A DNA stretch of 64,000 bases from JACVRW01 sp963751835 (GTDB lineage: Bacteria > Actinomycetota > Thermoleophilia > Solirubrobacterales > Thermoleophilaceae): NCBI GenBank assembly GCA_963751835.1, contig CAVVWD010000032.1, forward strand, positions 1 through 64,000, read 5' to 3'. The notes beneath the pieces were generated by a model. The model worked only from the letters and a program-made list of their open reading frames with translations, was not told the origin of the DNA and searched no databases. Numbering within the stretch: position 1 is the first letter of the stretch; each line of letters starts with the position of its first letter. Below, piece after piece: positions 7,357-14,645 of the stretch. The position numbers were made by a program, and so were the translations under genes.

Positions 7357-8288
7357 CACGACGAGGAGGCCTGGGCGAGCGTCTGCTCGGCGTGGTAGGA
7401 GGAGCGCACGAGCGGACCGGCGGCCACGGACTCGAAGCCCATGGCGTAGGCCTCGCGCTCGAGCTCGGCGAACTCGTCGGGATGCCAGTAGCGCACGACG
7501 GGCAGGTGGTCGCGCGTGGGGCGCAGGTACTGGCCGACGGTGAGCACCTGGACGCCGTGCTCTCGCAGGATCCCGAACGCCTCGAGCAGCTCCTCCCGCG
7601 ACTCGCCGAGGCCGGTCATCAGCCCCGACTTGGTCACCACCTCGTCGCCGCCCATCTCCTTGGCGTTGCGCAGCACCCGGCAGGAGCGCAGGAAGCGCGA
7701 GCCGCGCCGCGCAAGGGGATACAGGCGCGGGACGGTCTCGACGTTGTGGTTGAAGACGTCCGGACGCTCGGCGATCACCCGCGCGAGCGGCATCTCCTCG
7801 CCGCGGAAGTCCGGGGTCAGAACCTCGACCTTGCAGGCGGGGGCCATGCGGCGAATCGACCGGATCACTCCGACGAACGCCGTCGAGCCCAGGTCCGGCA
7901 GGTCGTCGCGGTCGACGCTCGTGATCACCGCGTGGCGCAGGCCCATCTTTCGCACCGATTGCGCCACGCGCAGGGGCTCGAGCGGGTCGTTGTGGGTCGG
8001 CTTGCCGGTCTTGACGTTGCAGAACCCGCAGCGCCGGGTGCAGGTGTCGCCGAGGATCATGAAGGTCGCCGTGCCGCGCTCCCAGCACTCGCCGATGTTC
8101 GGGCAGGCGGCCTCCTGGCAGACCGTGTGCAGCCCCTGGTCCTCGATCAGCCCGCGCAGCTCCCGGTAGCGCGGGCCGCCCGGGGCGGGGCGCTTGAACC
8201 AGGCCGGCTTGCGGTCGCGGAACGGGCGCACCGCGCCCATCTCGAGCACGCGCGCGCCGCCCGGGTTGGAACGCGAGCGGGTGCTCAC
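7356..8288 (-). CDS. lipA: Lipoyl synthase
   Basis: A 310-residue radical-SAM enzyme that inserts two sulfurs into protein-bound octanoate to make lipoate. It carries the auxiliary cluster motif CQEAACPNIGECW and the radical-SAM motif CTRRCGFC, plus the C-terminal RSSYHAEQ that completes the auxiliary cluster. The GTG start at 8288 is supported by a 4-nt GTGA overlap with the stop of lipB, and the length matches the family. Lipoate made here is needed by the E2 subunit encoded at 31365-32849. Confidence 0.96.
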   Translation of the reverse strand: MSTRSRSNPGGARVLEMGAVRPFRDRKPAWFKRPAPGGPRYRELRGLIEDQGLHTVCQEAACPNIGECWERGTATFMILGDTCTRRCGFCNVKTGKPTHNDPLEPLRVAQSVRKMGLRHAVITSVDRDDLPDLGSTAFVGVIRSIRRMAPACKVEVLTPDFRGEEMPLARVIAERPDVFNHNVETVPRLYPLARRGSRFLRSCRVLRNAKEMGGDEVVTKSGLMTGLGESREELLEAFGILREHGVQVLTVGQYLRPTRDHLPVVRYWHPDEFAELEREAYAMGFESVAAGPLVRSSYHAEQTLAQASSS

Positions 8289-8965
8289 GCGGGCACCGCC
8301 TCCCGCGCTCGAAGGCGGCGCTCCGACACCAGGCGCTGGCGCAGCCCGAACTCCTCGGCGAAGCGCCAGGCCATCCGCTTCCGGAAGCACGGCAGCGAGC
8401 GCTCGCGACCCGTCTCGCGGGCGATCGAGGTCATGCGTACGTGATCGATCCCGCAGGGCACGATCCACTCGAACGGAGCAAGGTCGTTGTCGACGTTCAC
8501 GGCGAGCCCGTGGGTGGAGACGCCTCCAGACACGCGCACGCCGATCGAGGCGATCTTGGCGTCACCTGCCCAGATGCCGGTGTGGGGGTGCTCGCGCGCG
8601 CGTGACTCGACGCCCTCGTCCACCAGCGCGGCCAAGATCGCGCGCTCCATCGCGTGCACGAAGTCCGCCACGCGCTCGACCTGCATCACCGGGTAGGCCA
8701 CGAGCTGGCCCGGCCCGTGATAGGTCACGCGACCGCCGCGGTCGGTGTCGCAGACCGCGATCCCGTGCTCGCGATACCAGGCCTCGCCCATGGGGAGGTC
8801 GCCGGGCTCGGTGCGCCTGCCCCTGGTGTAGACGGGCGGGTGCTCGAGCACCAGCAGCAGGTCCGGCAGCTCGCCGGCCCGGCGGCGCTCGCGCAGCCGC
8901 GCCTGGAGGGCGAGACCGTCCTCATAGGGCACGGATCCGAGGTGTGCGACCCAAAGCTCGGCCAC
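8285..8965 (-). CDS. lipB: Octanoyl-ACP:protein octanoyltransferase
   Basis: A 226-residue transferase that moves octanoate from acyl carrier protein to lipoyl domains, the step before LipA. Family motifs are clear: RGGRVTYHGPGQ, the lysine of DAKIASIGVRV, THGLAVNVDNDL, and the catalytic cysteine in VPCGIDHV. GTG 8965 is the first start in frame that keeps the N-terminal strand. A TAGCCT hexamer on the minus strand ends 7 nt upstream of it, so the message is probably leaderless. The divergent gene begins only about 25 nt away. Confidence 0.96.
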   Translation of the reverse strand: MAELWVAHLGSVPYEDGLALQARLRERRRAGELPDLLLVLEHPPVYTRGRRTEPGDLPMGEAWYREHGIAVCDTDRGGRVTYHGPGQLVAYPVMQVERVADFVHAMERAILAALVDEGVESRAREHPHTGIWAGDAKIASIGVRVSGGVSTHGLAVNVDNDLAPFEWIVPCGIDHVRMTSIARETGRERSLPCFRKRMAWRFAEEFGLRQRLVSERRLRAREAVPA

Positions 8966-8972
8966 TCGATGA

Positions 8973-8982
8973 AGGCTACCCT
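8973..8982. promoter_or_regulatory. Shared bidirectional -10 region (lipB / membrane protein)
   Basis: AGGCTACCCT contains TACCCT on the plus strand (8977-8982) and TAGCCT on the minus strand (8978-8973). The two hexamers use the same TA base pairs. Each lies 7 nt from its start codon (GTG 8990 and GTG 8965). Confidence 0.55.
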
Positions 8983-8989
8983 GCGGTCG

Positions 8990-9610
8990 GTGGACAGCGA
9001 CCAGCGCTTCTGGCCGGCCCGGATGCGCTGGCGGCTGCGCGGCGCGACGATGTGGCCCGCGTTCGTGGTCGTCACGTTCGTCGACGGGCTGATCCTGCAT
9101 CTGCTCCCACCGGTGCGCACCGGCATCGACCTGGTGCCGGCGATCCTGCTCGCCACCTTCGGGAACCTGGTGCTCGTGGGGGTCCTTGCGCCGTGGCTCG
9201 CGCGGCGAGCCTGGTCGCGACGCCCCGCAGCCGATCCCGGTGCTCCGCCAAAGGCCCAGCTCGAAGTCATGACGGACCGCGTCGGGACGGGCCTCCTGCT
9301 CGCCAGCGTGCTCGCCGTGCTGGCGGCCGGCCTGGCGGCGCGCCCCACGGTGGTGTCCGAGACCGAGGACACCGAGCGCAACGCCGAGGCGTTCCGGTCC
9401 CTCGTGCTCGGCACCGGAAACCCCGAGCTGATCCGCAACCTCGAGACCGCCAACACCGTCCGGCTCAGGGAGGACTACTTCCGCACCTGCATCGCGCGGG
9501 ACGACCGGAGGCGCCACTTCTGCGCATTTGTCGACACGAGCAGCGATCCGCCAGAGGTCACGCGCGACCGGAGCGCGGAGCCCAACTCCATCTATCGCGC
9601 CGCCCCCTGA
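8990..9610 (+). CDS. Conserved hypothetical membrane protein
   Basis: About 206 residues with two or three membrane segments in the first half (PAFVVVTFVDGLILHLLP; AILLATFGNLVLVGVLAPWL) and another near residue 100 (GLLLASVLAVLAAGLAA), then a soluble C-terminal part with two Cys (TCIARDDRRRHFCAF). No family is recognised. GTG 8990 is preferred because a -10-like TACCCT ends 7 nt before it. ATG 8969 in the same frame is the alternative but would sit upstream of that promoter, only 3 nt from the lipB start. Function unknown. Confidence 0.75.
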   Translation: MDSDQRFWPARMRWRLRGATMWPAFVVVTFVDGLILHLLPPVRTGIDLVPAILLATFGNLVLVGVLAPWLARRAWSRRPAADPGAPPKAQLEVMTDRVGTGLLLASVLAVLAAGLAARPTVVSETEDTERNAEAFRSLVLGTGNPELIRNLETANTVRLREDYFRTCIARDDRRRHFCAFVDTSSDPPEVTRDRSAEPNSIYRAAP

Positions 9611-9615
9611 GTCAC

Positions 9616-11106
9616 TCAGCCGAGCGGAACCAGCGTCCGCCCACCGTCCACGACCTCGAACAGCTGAACCTCGTTGGCGCCAGGCCGCAGCACCCGCTCC
9701 GAGACCACGAACGAGAAGTACTCGGCGGGCCGGCGCCCGAGCCGGAAGCTTCGCCCCACCGCGCGGATGCGGTCGTTGACGGCGAGAGCGAGCTCGCGAA
9801 TGCCCTCGCGGGGCGCGCCGGCAAGCTTTCCGGTCACGCGGGTGGGGTTTATCGCGCTGCCGGGCCGGACATCTCGCAGCAGCTGCGCGTTGGCGATCTC
9901 GGGGCGCACGGCCGTGGGCGCCGTGTCGCCCGCGTTCAGGCCGCGTGCCACGGACAGCGCCCCTGCCACCGGCTGACCGAGGTTCAGCCCCGCCACCTTC
10001 GTGTCGAGGAGCTCCCGATTGGGGCCGACGCGGTAGACGCCCTCCCACGGGTCGCCGAACATCAGCTCGCTGTTCGCGCCGGTCCCGAACAGCCGTCCCC
10101 AACGCAGGCGGTTCGCGGCGCGCCGCTCCTCGAGCTCCTCCTTGCCGATCCTGATCTGCTTCCTCAGGTTCCGGGTCACGATCACCAGCTCGTCACGTTC
10201 CCGTGACGCCGGGGAGTAGACCGAGTGCCCGTCGTTGCGCCACCAGAGCTCGGTGTCGAGCAGGTCAGCGATCGTCGGAACGATGTCGATGTTCCGCACG
10301 AGGCTCTCGTCCACCTGCCCCTCCATCTGTCCCGGGGCCTTGATGAATAGCGGCACCGTCGCAACCTCCTCGACGTTTCGCTCGTTCACGTAGCGCCGGC
10401 TCTTCGCACCTATGTCGAAGCTGTAGCCGTGGTCCGCCACCACCGCCACGAGCGCACGGCGCAGCAGCCCGGTGCGCCGCAAGCGCGCCAACAGCCGCCC
10501 GAGCTCATGGTCTGTGTAGCCCACCTGAAGCAGGTGACGCGCGTGATTGTGCTGGGAGAGCTCCGCGTCGTCGAAGCCGACCGCGGTGTTGATCCCCTGA
10601 ATGGGGTCCTCCCCGTACGGGCGGTTCGGCCGCCCCGAGGGCAGGTAGAGCCACGGCTCGTGCGGCAGCAGCGCATGATGGAGGTAGAAGCCCGGCCGCT
10701 CGCGCTCGCGGATGCTGCCGATCCACTTGTGGAAGCGCGCCGGCCGGCCGCTGCCCTTGAGCCGGTCGAGCACACCGGGACGGCGGGTGCGTGTGCCCGG
10801 GCAGAAGCGCGGCGGGCAGACGGCGGTGGCCGACTCCACCTTGTGGATCTCGTAGCCGAGCCGGTCCATCAGGTGGTAGACGCTCGGCTGATGGCTGCGG
10901 ACATCGGGTGCGGTCCCGCGTGCCGGCAGCTTCGCGTCGAGGATCGCCGGCACGGCCTTGAAGGTCGAGTCGTAGACGGTGTGCGCGTTCGGGAACCAGG
11001 TCGAGATCGACGCCAACCGGGCGAAGTTGGGGAAGCGCTTTGCATCGATCTTCCCGTCCGGGCGCAGCAGATCGTCCGTTGGGAACTCGTCGAAGATGAC
11101 CATCAC
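9616..11106 (-). CDS. Sulfatase-fold lipoprotein (alkaline phosphatase superfamily)
   Basis: At least 496 residues of a PF00884-type hydrolase/transferase. Metal-site elements are VIFDEFPTDD near the start, YDSTFKAVP with the expected Ser/Thr nucleophile, HEPW, and DHGYSFD. There is no C-x-P-x-R sulfatase signature, so a phosphatase or phosphoglycerol transferase-like activity is as likely. The frame continues upstream through an Ala-rich segment ending ASGC at about 11167, a perfect lipobox, but contains no ATG, GTG or TTG there. GTG 11106 is therefore only the first canonical start and would lose the export signal. A paralogue lies directly upstream. Confidence 0.82.
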   Translation of the reverse strand: MMVIFDEFPTDDLLRPDGKIDAKRFPNFARLASISTWFPNAHTVYDSTFKAVPAILDAKLPARGTAPDVRSHQPSVYHLMDRLGYEIHKVESATAVCPPRFCPGTRTRRPGVLDRLKGSGRPARFHKWIGSIRERERPGFYLHHALLPHEPWLYLPSGRPNRPYGEDPIQGINTAVGFDDAELSQHNHARHLLQVGYTDHELGRLLARLRRTGLLRRALVAVVADHGYSFDIGAKSRRYVNERNVEEVATVPLFIKAPGQMEGQVDESLVRNIDIVPTIADLLDTELWWRNDGHSVYSPASRERDELVIVTRNLRKQIRIGKEELEERRAANRLRWGRLFGTGANSELMFGDPWEGVYRVGPNRELLDTKVAGLNLGQPVAGALSVARGLNAGDTAPTAVRPEIANAQLLRDVRPGSAINPTRVTGKLAGAPREGIRELALAVNDRIRAVGRSFRLGRRPAEYFSFVVSERVLRPGANEVQLFEVVDGGRTLVPLG

Positions 11107-11234
11107 GACGGGCGGGTGGCCCTTGGCGTCCGGCGGGTGCTCGGCCGTTGCCTCCTCCTCGCCCGTGCAGCCGCTCGCAGCGGCCAGCGCGGCTGCCGCC
11201 AGCGCAAGGATGTAAAAGAGTTGTTTCGCTCCTG

Positions 11235-12848
11235 TTACGCGCGTGCGAGGGAGCGTAGCTCCCCCGTAGGGGTGATCTCGAAGATCTCCACCACGTTCGG
11301 CCCATTGCCGAGCGCGGCCTCCGGTACGTTGACGCCGTAGTGCTCGCCCGCCTGTCCAGCGAGCTGGAAGGTGCGTCCCACCCCCTCGATGCGGCCGTTC
11401 ACCGCGACCGCGATCGCGCGTCCCGAGCCGGATGCGCCGTCACCGTGGAGCGTGCCGGCCACCTGGGCCGGAACGATGCCTCCCGGCCGGCTCACGCGGT
11501 CGAACGCGCTCGCGCCCGCGATGCTCGCGCGCAGCCCGCCCGCCGCCGCCCGTGCCAGGCCCGCCACTCGCCGGCCCAGCAGTTCGCGCTGCGGCCCGAT
11601 GCCGGTGTACAGGCTCTGCCAGTCGCCCCAGCCGAGCTGGCGCAGCCGGCGCCGAACGACCGCGGCCCGCCGGGCCCGCCAGCGCCGGCCCGAGATGCGG
11701 AGGATCGCGCTGAAGTCGCGTGTCGTGACGGCCACGCCGCGGCGCCTGTGGACCGCGCGCGAGAAGATCGACCGCCCATCTGTCCGGTAGCCGAGGCGCA
11801 TGCCGAGCAGGTCGGCGATCGTCGGCGTCACGTCCAGGGTCTGGACGTAGGCGGCGCTCGTGTGCGCCGCGGCCTGGCCGGGGCGCTTGACGAGCATCGG
11901 CACGGTCATGAGCTCATGGACGTTCGACGTGCTAACGCTGCGCCTGGTCGCGACGCCGACCTGCCACGCGAAGCCGTGGTCCGCGGTCAGCACGATCGCC
12001 GTGTCGTCGTAGATCCCGGCAGCCTTGAGGCGCCGCAGCACGCGGCCCAGCAGCCGGTCCACGAAGCCGAGCTGCAGCAGGTAGCGCTGCTCGTTGTGGC
12101 GGGTGAGGTAGGGATCGTGGAAGCCGAGCGTGCTGTTCATGTCCGGGATGAGATCCTGGGGCCCGGACCGCGTGTGCGCGCCAGAGGGCAGGTAGAGGTA
12201 GGGACCATGCGGGAGCAGGACGTGCTTCATCCAGAAGGTCGGCCTCGCGCTCGGCCGGATCGAACGCACAAAGCGCGCGAAGCGCTCGGGGCGTCCGCGA
12301 AGGAGCCTCGGCATGATCGCCGGGCGGCGTGCGTGGCCCCCGCGGCACAGGCTCGGCGAGCAGAGCGCCGTGGCCTCCTCGGCCGCGACGATCCGGTAGC
12401 CGCGTTTGCCAAGCGCGGTGAAGATCGAGCGCGGGTGCCAGTGCCGGTCCGGCTCGGAGCCCTCCACCGGCCGCAGGCCGTCGAGGATCAGCGGCACCGC
12501 CTTCGTCGTCGAGTCGTATGTCGAGTAGGCGTTGCGAAACCAGGTCGAGTCCGCGGCGAGCTCCGCGAAGTGCGGGTAGCGGCCGGCGTCGATGGTCCCG
12601 TCGGGCCCGAGGAGGGAGTCGCCGGGAAGCTCGTCGAGAACGAGCAGCACCAGGTGAGGCCGGCGGGGTGCGGCAGCCGCGGGCGCGGGGCTCGGGTCGA
12701 CCCGCGCCGCCGCAAGCTCCGCGGACGCGGGTGGCGCGGCCGGCGCCCGACGCTCGCCGGGCGCGTCCGCGGTGGCGGACGCAAGCCCAAGAACGACTAC
12801 GGTGGCGAGGCCGGGTGGGAGCAGCAGGCGGGCGACGAGCGAGCGCAT
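11235..12848 (-). CDS. Exported sulfatase-fold protein, paralogue 2
   Basis: A 537-residue protein with an N-terminal signal segment (LVARLLLPPGLATVVVLG), a Pro/Ala-rich linker, and an alkaline-phosphatase-superfamily domain from about residue 65. The key parts are VLLVLDELPGDS, YDSTTKAVPLILDG (Thr/Ser nucleophile), HGPYLYLPSG and TADHGFAWQVG. It aligns along its length with the next gene downstream, so the two are a tandem duplication. No sulfatase Cys signature is present. The C-terminal 120 residues form a separate beta-rich region (GRTFQLAGQAGEHYG). The substrate is unknown; extracellular anionic polymers are a reasonable guess. Confidence 0.85.
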   Translation of the reverse strand: MRSLVARLLLPPGLATVVVLGLASATADAPGERRAPAAPPASAELAAARVDPSPAPAAAAPRRPHLVLLVLDELPGDSLLGPDGTIDAGRYPHFAELAADSTWFRNAYSTYDSTTKAVPLILDGLRPVEGSEPDRHWHPRSIFTALGKRGYRIVAAEEATALCSPSLCRGGHARRPAIMPRLLRGRPERFARFVRSIRPSARPTFWMKHVLLPHGPYLYLPSGAHTRSGPQDLIPDMNSTLGFHDPYLTRHNEQRYLLQLGFVDRLLGRVLRRLKAAGIYDDTAIVLTADHGFAWQVGVATRRSVSTSNVHELMTVPMLVKRPGQAAAHTSAAYVQTLDVTPTIADLLGMRLGYRTDGRSIFSRAVHRRRGVAVTTRDFSAILRISGRRWRARRAAVVRRRLRQLGWGDWQSLYTGIGPQRELLGRRVAGLARAAAGGLRASIAGASAFDRVSRPGGIVPAQVAGTLHGDGASGSGRAIAVAVNGRIEGVGRTFQLAGQAGEHYGVNVPEAALGNGPNVVEIFEITPTGELRSLARA

Positions 12849-13168
12849 GAGATCCGTTTACCGCCCCGCTCCGACGTTTCACCCCGGGGTAACGAGACGG
12901 CCGCAAGCCTGTAACAGGACGGTCTCTGTTTCTCCAGTTGTTCTCCCTCCGGTCACTTTACGTTCACGTGTACGGGGGACCCGGGACATCCGATGGCCGA
13001 TCGCGATTACTTCACGTAGGATTCAGCCACAACTCGAACAAATCTTCGCCCGCGCTCTTGAGGACGAACCTCCTGGCGCGATTGCGGTAGATCGACAGCC
13101 CGATGGTGCCGACCGGGCTGTGGGATCTCCAGGGAGGCGCGAAGACTTACGCAAGGAGCGTTTCACCC
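12849..13168 (+). other. Intergenic region with promoter-like box and leader hairpin
   Basis: This 320-bp spacer separates the divergent sulfatase-2 and HD-domain genes. It holds a TAGGAT -10-like box at 13017-13022, a perfect 7-bp hairpin CAGCCCG/CGGGCTG at 13096-13120 with an 11-nt loop, and AAGGAG at 13153-13158, 10 nt before ATG 13169. If the box is used, the HD gene has a leader of about 140 nt. I recognise no riboswitch class in it. Confidence 0.4.
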
Positions 13169-13762
13169 ATGGAGGGACCCGAAACATCTCTGATGATGGG
13201 TCGCACTGATTTCGTGAAGCAGTCCCCCCTCACGCGGGAAGCGCTCGCCTTTGCCAACGAGCGTCACGCGGGTCAGACCCGCGACCTCGACGGTGCGCCG
13301 TTCGTTACCCACCCGCTCGAGGTCGCGTGCCTGCTACACGAGGCCGGCTACTCGGACGACGTCGTGGCCGCCGGTGTCCTCCACGACGTCCTCGAGGACA
13401 CCGATGCCCAACCCGAAGAGCTCGCGAGCCGCTTCGGCCACGACGTTGCCGCCCTCGTCGCCGCCGTCAGCGACGACCCCTCGATCGAAGACCCAACCGA
13501 GCGCAAGGCCGCCCTGCGGCTACAGGTGGCCGAGGCCGGCGAATACGCTGCCGTGATCTTCGCGGCCGACAAGGTCTCGAAGGCTCGTGAGCTGCGCGTA
13601 AGGATGAGCCGCGGCCTGTTCAGAGACGGGGACCGCGCAAAGCTCGAGCACTACGAGGCGAGCCTCGAGATGCTGAGCGACCTCCTGCCCGGTCACCCCC
13701 TGGTCGACGAGCTCCGGATGGAGCTCGAGGCGGTGCAGGCTCTGCCGGCGGGCGGCGTCTAG
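13169..13762 (+). CDS. Small HD-domain phosphohydrolase (MESH1/SpoT hydrolase-like)
   Basis: A 197-residue single-domain protein. Its HD signature is the SpoT/RelA hydrolase type: HAGQTRDLDGAPFVTHPLEVA near the N terminus, then AAGVLHDVLEDTD with the catalytic His-Asp and Glu-Asp pair, and a downstream ADKVSKAREL. There is no synthetase, TGS or ACT domain, so it resembles stand-alone small alarmone hydrolases that cleave (p)ppGpp to GDP or GTP. Other nucleotide substrates are possible. The start at 13169 has AAGGAG 10 nt upstream. The gene sits alone, between divergent and convergent neighbours. Confidence 0.85.
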   Translation: MEGPETSLMMGRTDFVKQSPLTREALAFANERHAGQTRDLDGAPFVTHPLEVACLLHEAGYSDDVVAAGVLHDVLEDTDAQPEELASRFGHDVAALVAAVSDDPSIEDPTERKAALRLQVAEAGEYAAVIFAADKVSKARELRVRMSRGLFRDGDRAKLEHYEASLEMLSDLLPGHPLVDELRMELEAVQALPAGGV

Positions 13763-13798
13763 TACCTCCCCCGGGCTTGGTCTCCGCCGGCCGGGCCA

Positions 13799-14054
13799 GG
13801 GCTGGGGAAGGGTGTGTGGGACAGCGGCGGCTGTGACTCTCTCGGGCAAACAATCTTCGGCCGATCGCCGGTGTTGCCGAATCTGCATCGGTACCGGCGC
13901 AGCCCCAACGCTGGGCCCGACGCAACCGCGCTGACTTCACCCGCTCCTGGCGGTCAAAGTCAGGAAAGCTCGCGCCTCCCCGAGCACGCCGCCGAACGAT
14001 CTTCGATCACCTCCGGCCAGCCGCGGCCGACGAGCACAACCCCTTCCCCAGCCC
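13799..14054. repeat. Inverted repeat flanking repeat copy B
   Basis: GGGCTGGGGAAGGG occurs at 13799-13812 on the plus strand and at 14054-14041 on the minus strand, both followed by a GTG-rich stretch. The arms bracket most of the 13871-14117 repeat. Copy A has one related arm (GGCTGGGGAAGAGGG, from 6147) but no second. Confidence 0.5.
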
Positions 14055-14117
14055 AATCCGCGAGACCGGCCCAGTGCCAACTCACCAGGAAGCACCCAAG
14101 AGCACCCAACGGGAAGC
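13871..14117 (-). repeat. Dispersed 247-bp structured repeat, copy B
   Basis: Inverted copy of 6081-6327, of the same length. The hairpin is at 13931-13963; read on the minus strand it keeps CTGACTTT against GAAGTCAG, so the eighth pair is U-G here where copy A has U-A, which keeps the stem. CCGC/GCGG and the CAGGA loop are unchanged. It again fills the gap between two converging genes (HD protein and SRPBCC protein). Confidence 0.75.
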
Positions 14118-14145
14118 GACCCGGGTGTGACGGACCTGGACGCCG

Positions 14146-14619
14146 TCACCCATGGGCCAGCAGCGGGACGCCCAGCTCCCGCGCCAGGCCCTCACCGCCC
14201 CAGCGCATCACGACATCGTGGTTCCAGGCGAAGACGGGACGCGCGACGGGCGCGACCAGGTTCATCCAGCGCTTGGAGGTGGTGACGTTCCACTCGTAGA
14301 GCACCGCGGTGACCCCGCCCTCCTCGAGCAGGCGCCAGCGGCCGTGGCCGGATAGTTCGCCCACGGCTTGGCCTTCCATGAGGGCGGGCCGCTCGACGCC
14401 CTCGACCGTGAAGTCGAACTCGATCGGGTACGGGACACGGCTGCGCCACTCGATCCGGTAGCAGCAACCCACGCGGTTCGAATCACCGGGGGCCAGCAGG
14501 TCGACGCGCTCGACCCCGCGCCACCAGCGCGGCCAATCGAGCGGCTCCTCGAGCACCTCCCAGGCGCTCTCACGCGGAGCGCCCAGGAGCCAGGTGGTGA
14601 GGAAGCGGTAGTCGGCCAG
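14146..14619 (-). CDS. SRPBCC (START/Bet v1-fold) family protein
   Basis: About 157 residues with a helix-grip lipid/ligand-binding fold: ADYRFLTTWLLGAPRESAWEV is a typical first strand and helix, followed by beta-rich sequence and a long C-terminal helix (RPVFAWNHDVVMRWGGEGL). The first strand lies upstream of the only canonical start (GTG 14556). CTG 14619 would give LADYRFLTTW read as M-ADYRFLTTW, a normal family N terminus, and is proposed here. No ribosome-binding site is evident. It follows the aldehyde dehydrogenase by 26 nt and is probably in that operon; its ligand is unknown. Confidence 0.72.
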   Translation of the reverse strand: MADYRFLTTWLLGAPRESAWEVLEEPLDWPRWWRGVERVDLLAPGDSNRVGCCYRIEWRSRVPYPIEFDFTVEGVERPALMEGQAVGELSGHGRWRLLEEGGVTAVLYEWNVTTSKRWMNLVAPVARPVFAWNHDVVMRWGGEGLARELGVPLLAHG

Positions 14620-14645
14620 GGTCGGGGCCCGCGCAGCCTGCGCGC

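Noticed and set aside
11340..12914. Long plus-strand open frame opposite sulfatase-like gene 2
   Set aside because: Antisense shadow without any recognisable motif; the minus-strand protein is well defined.
13814..14299. Possible protein gene inside repeat copy B
   Set aside because: A similar frame is open in copy A, but indels that are not multiples of three misalign the two; the hairpin is what is conserved.
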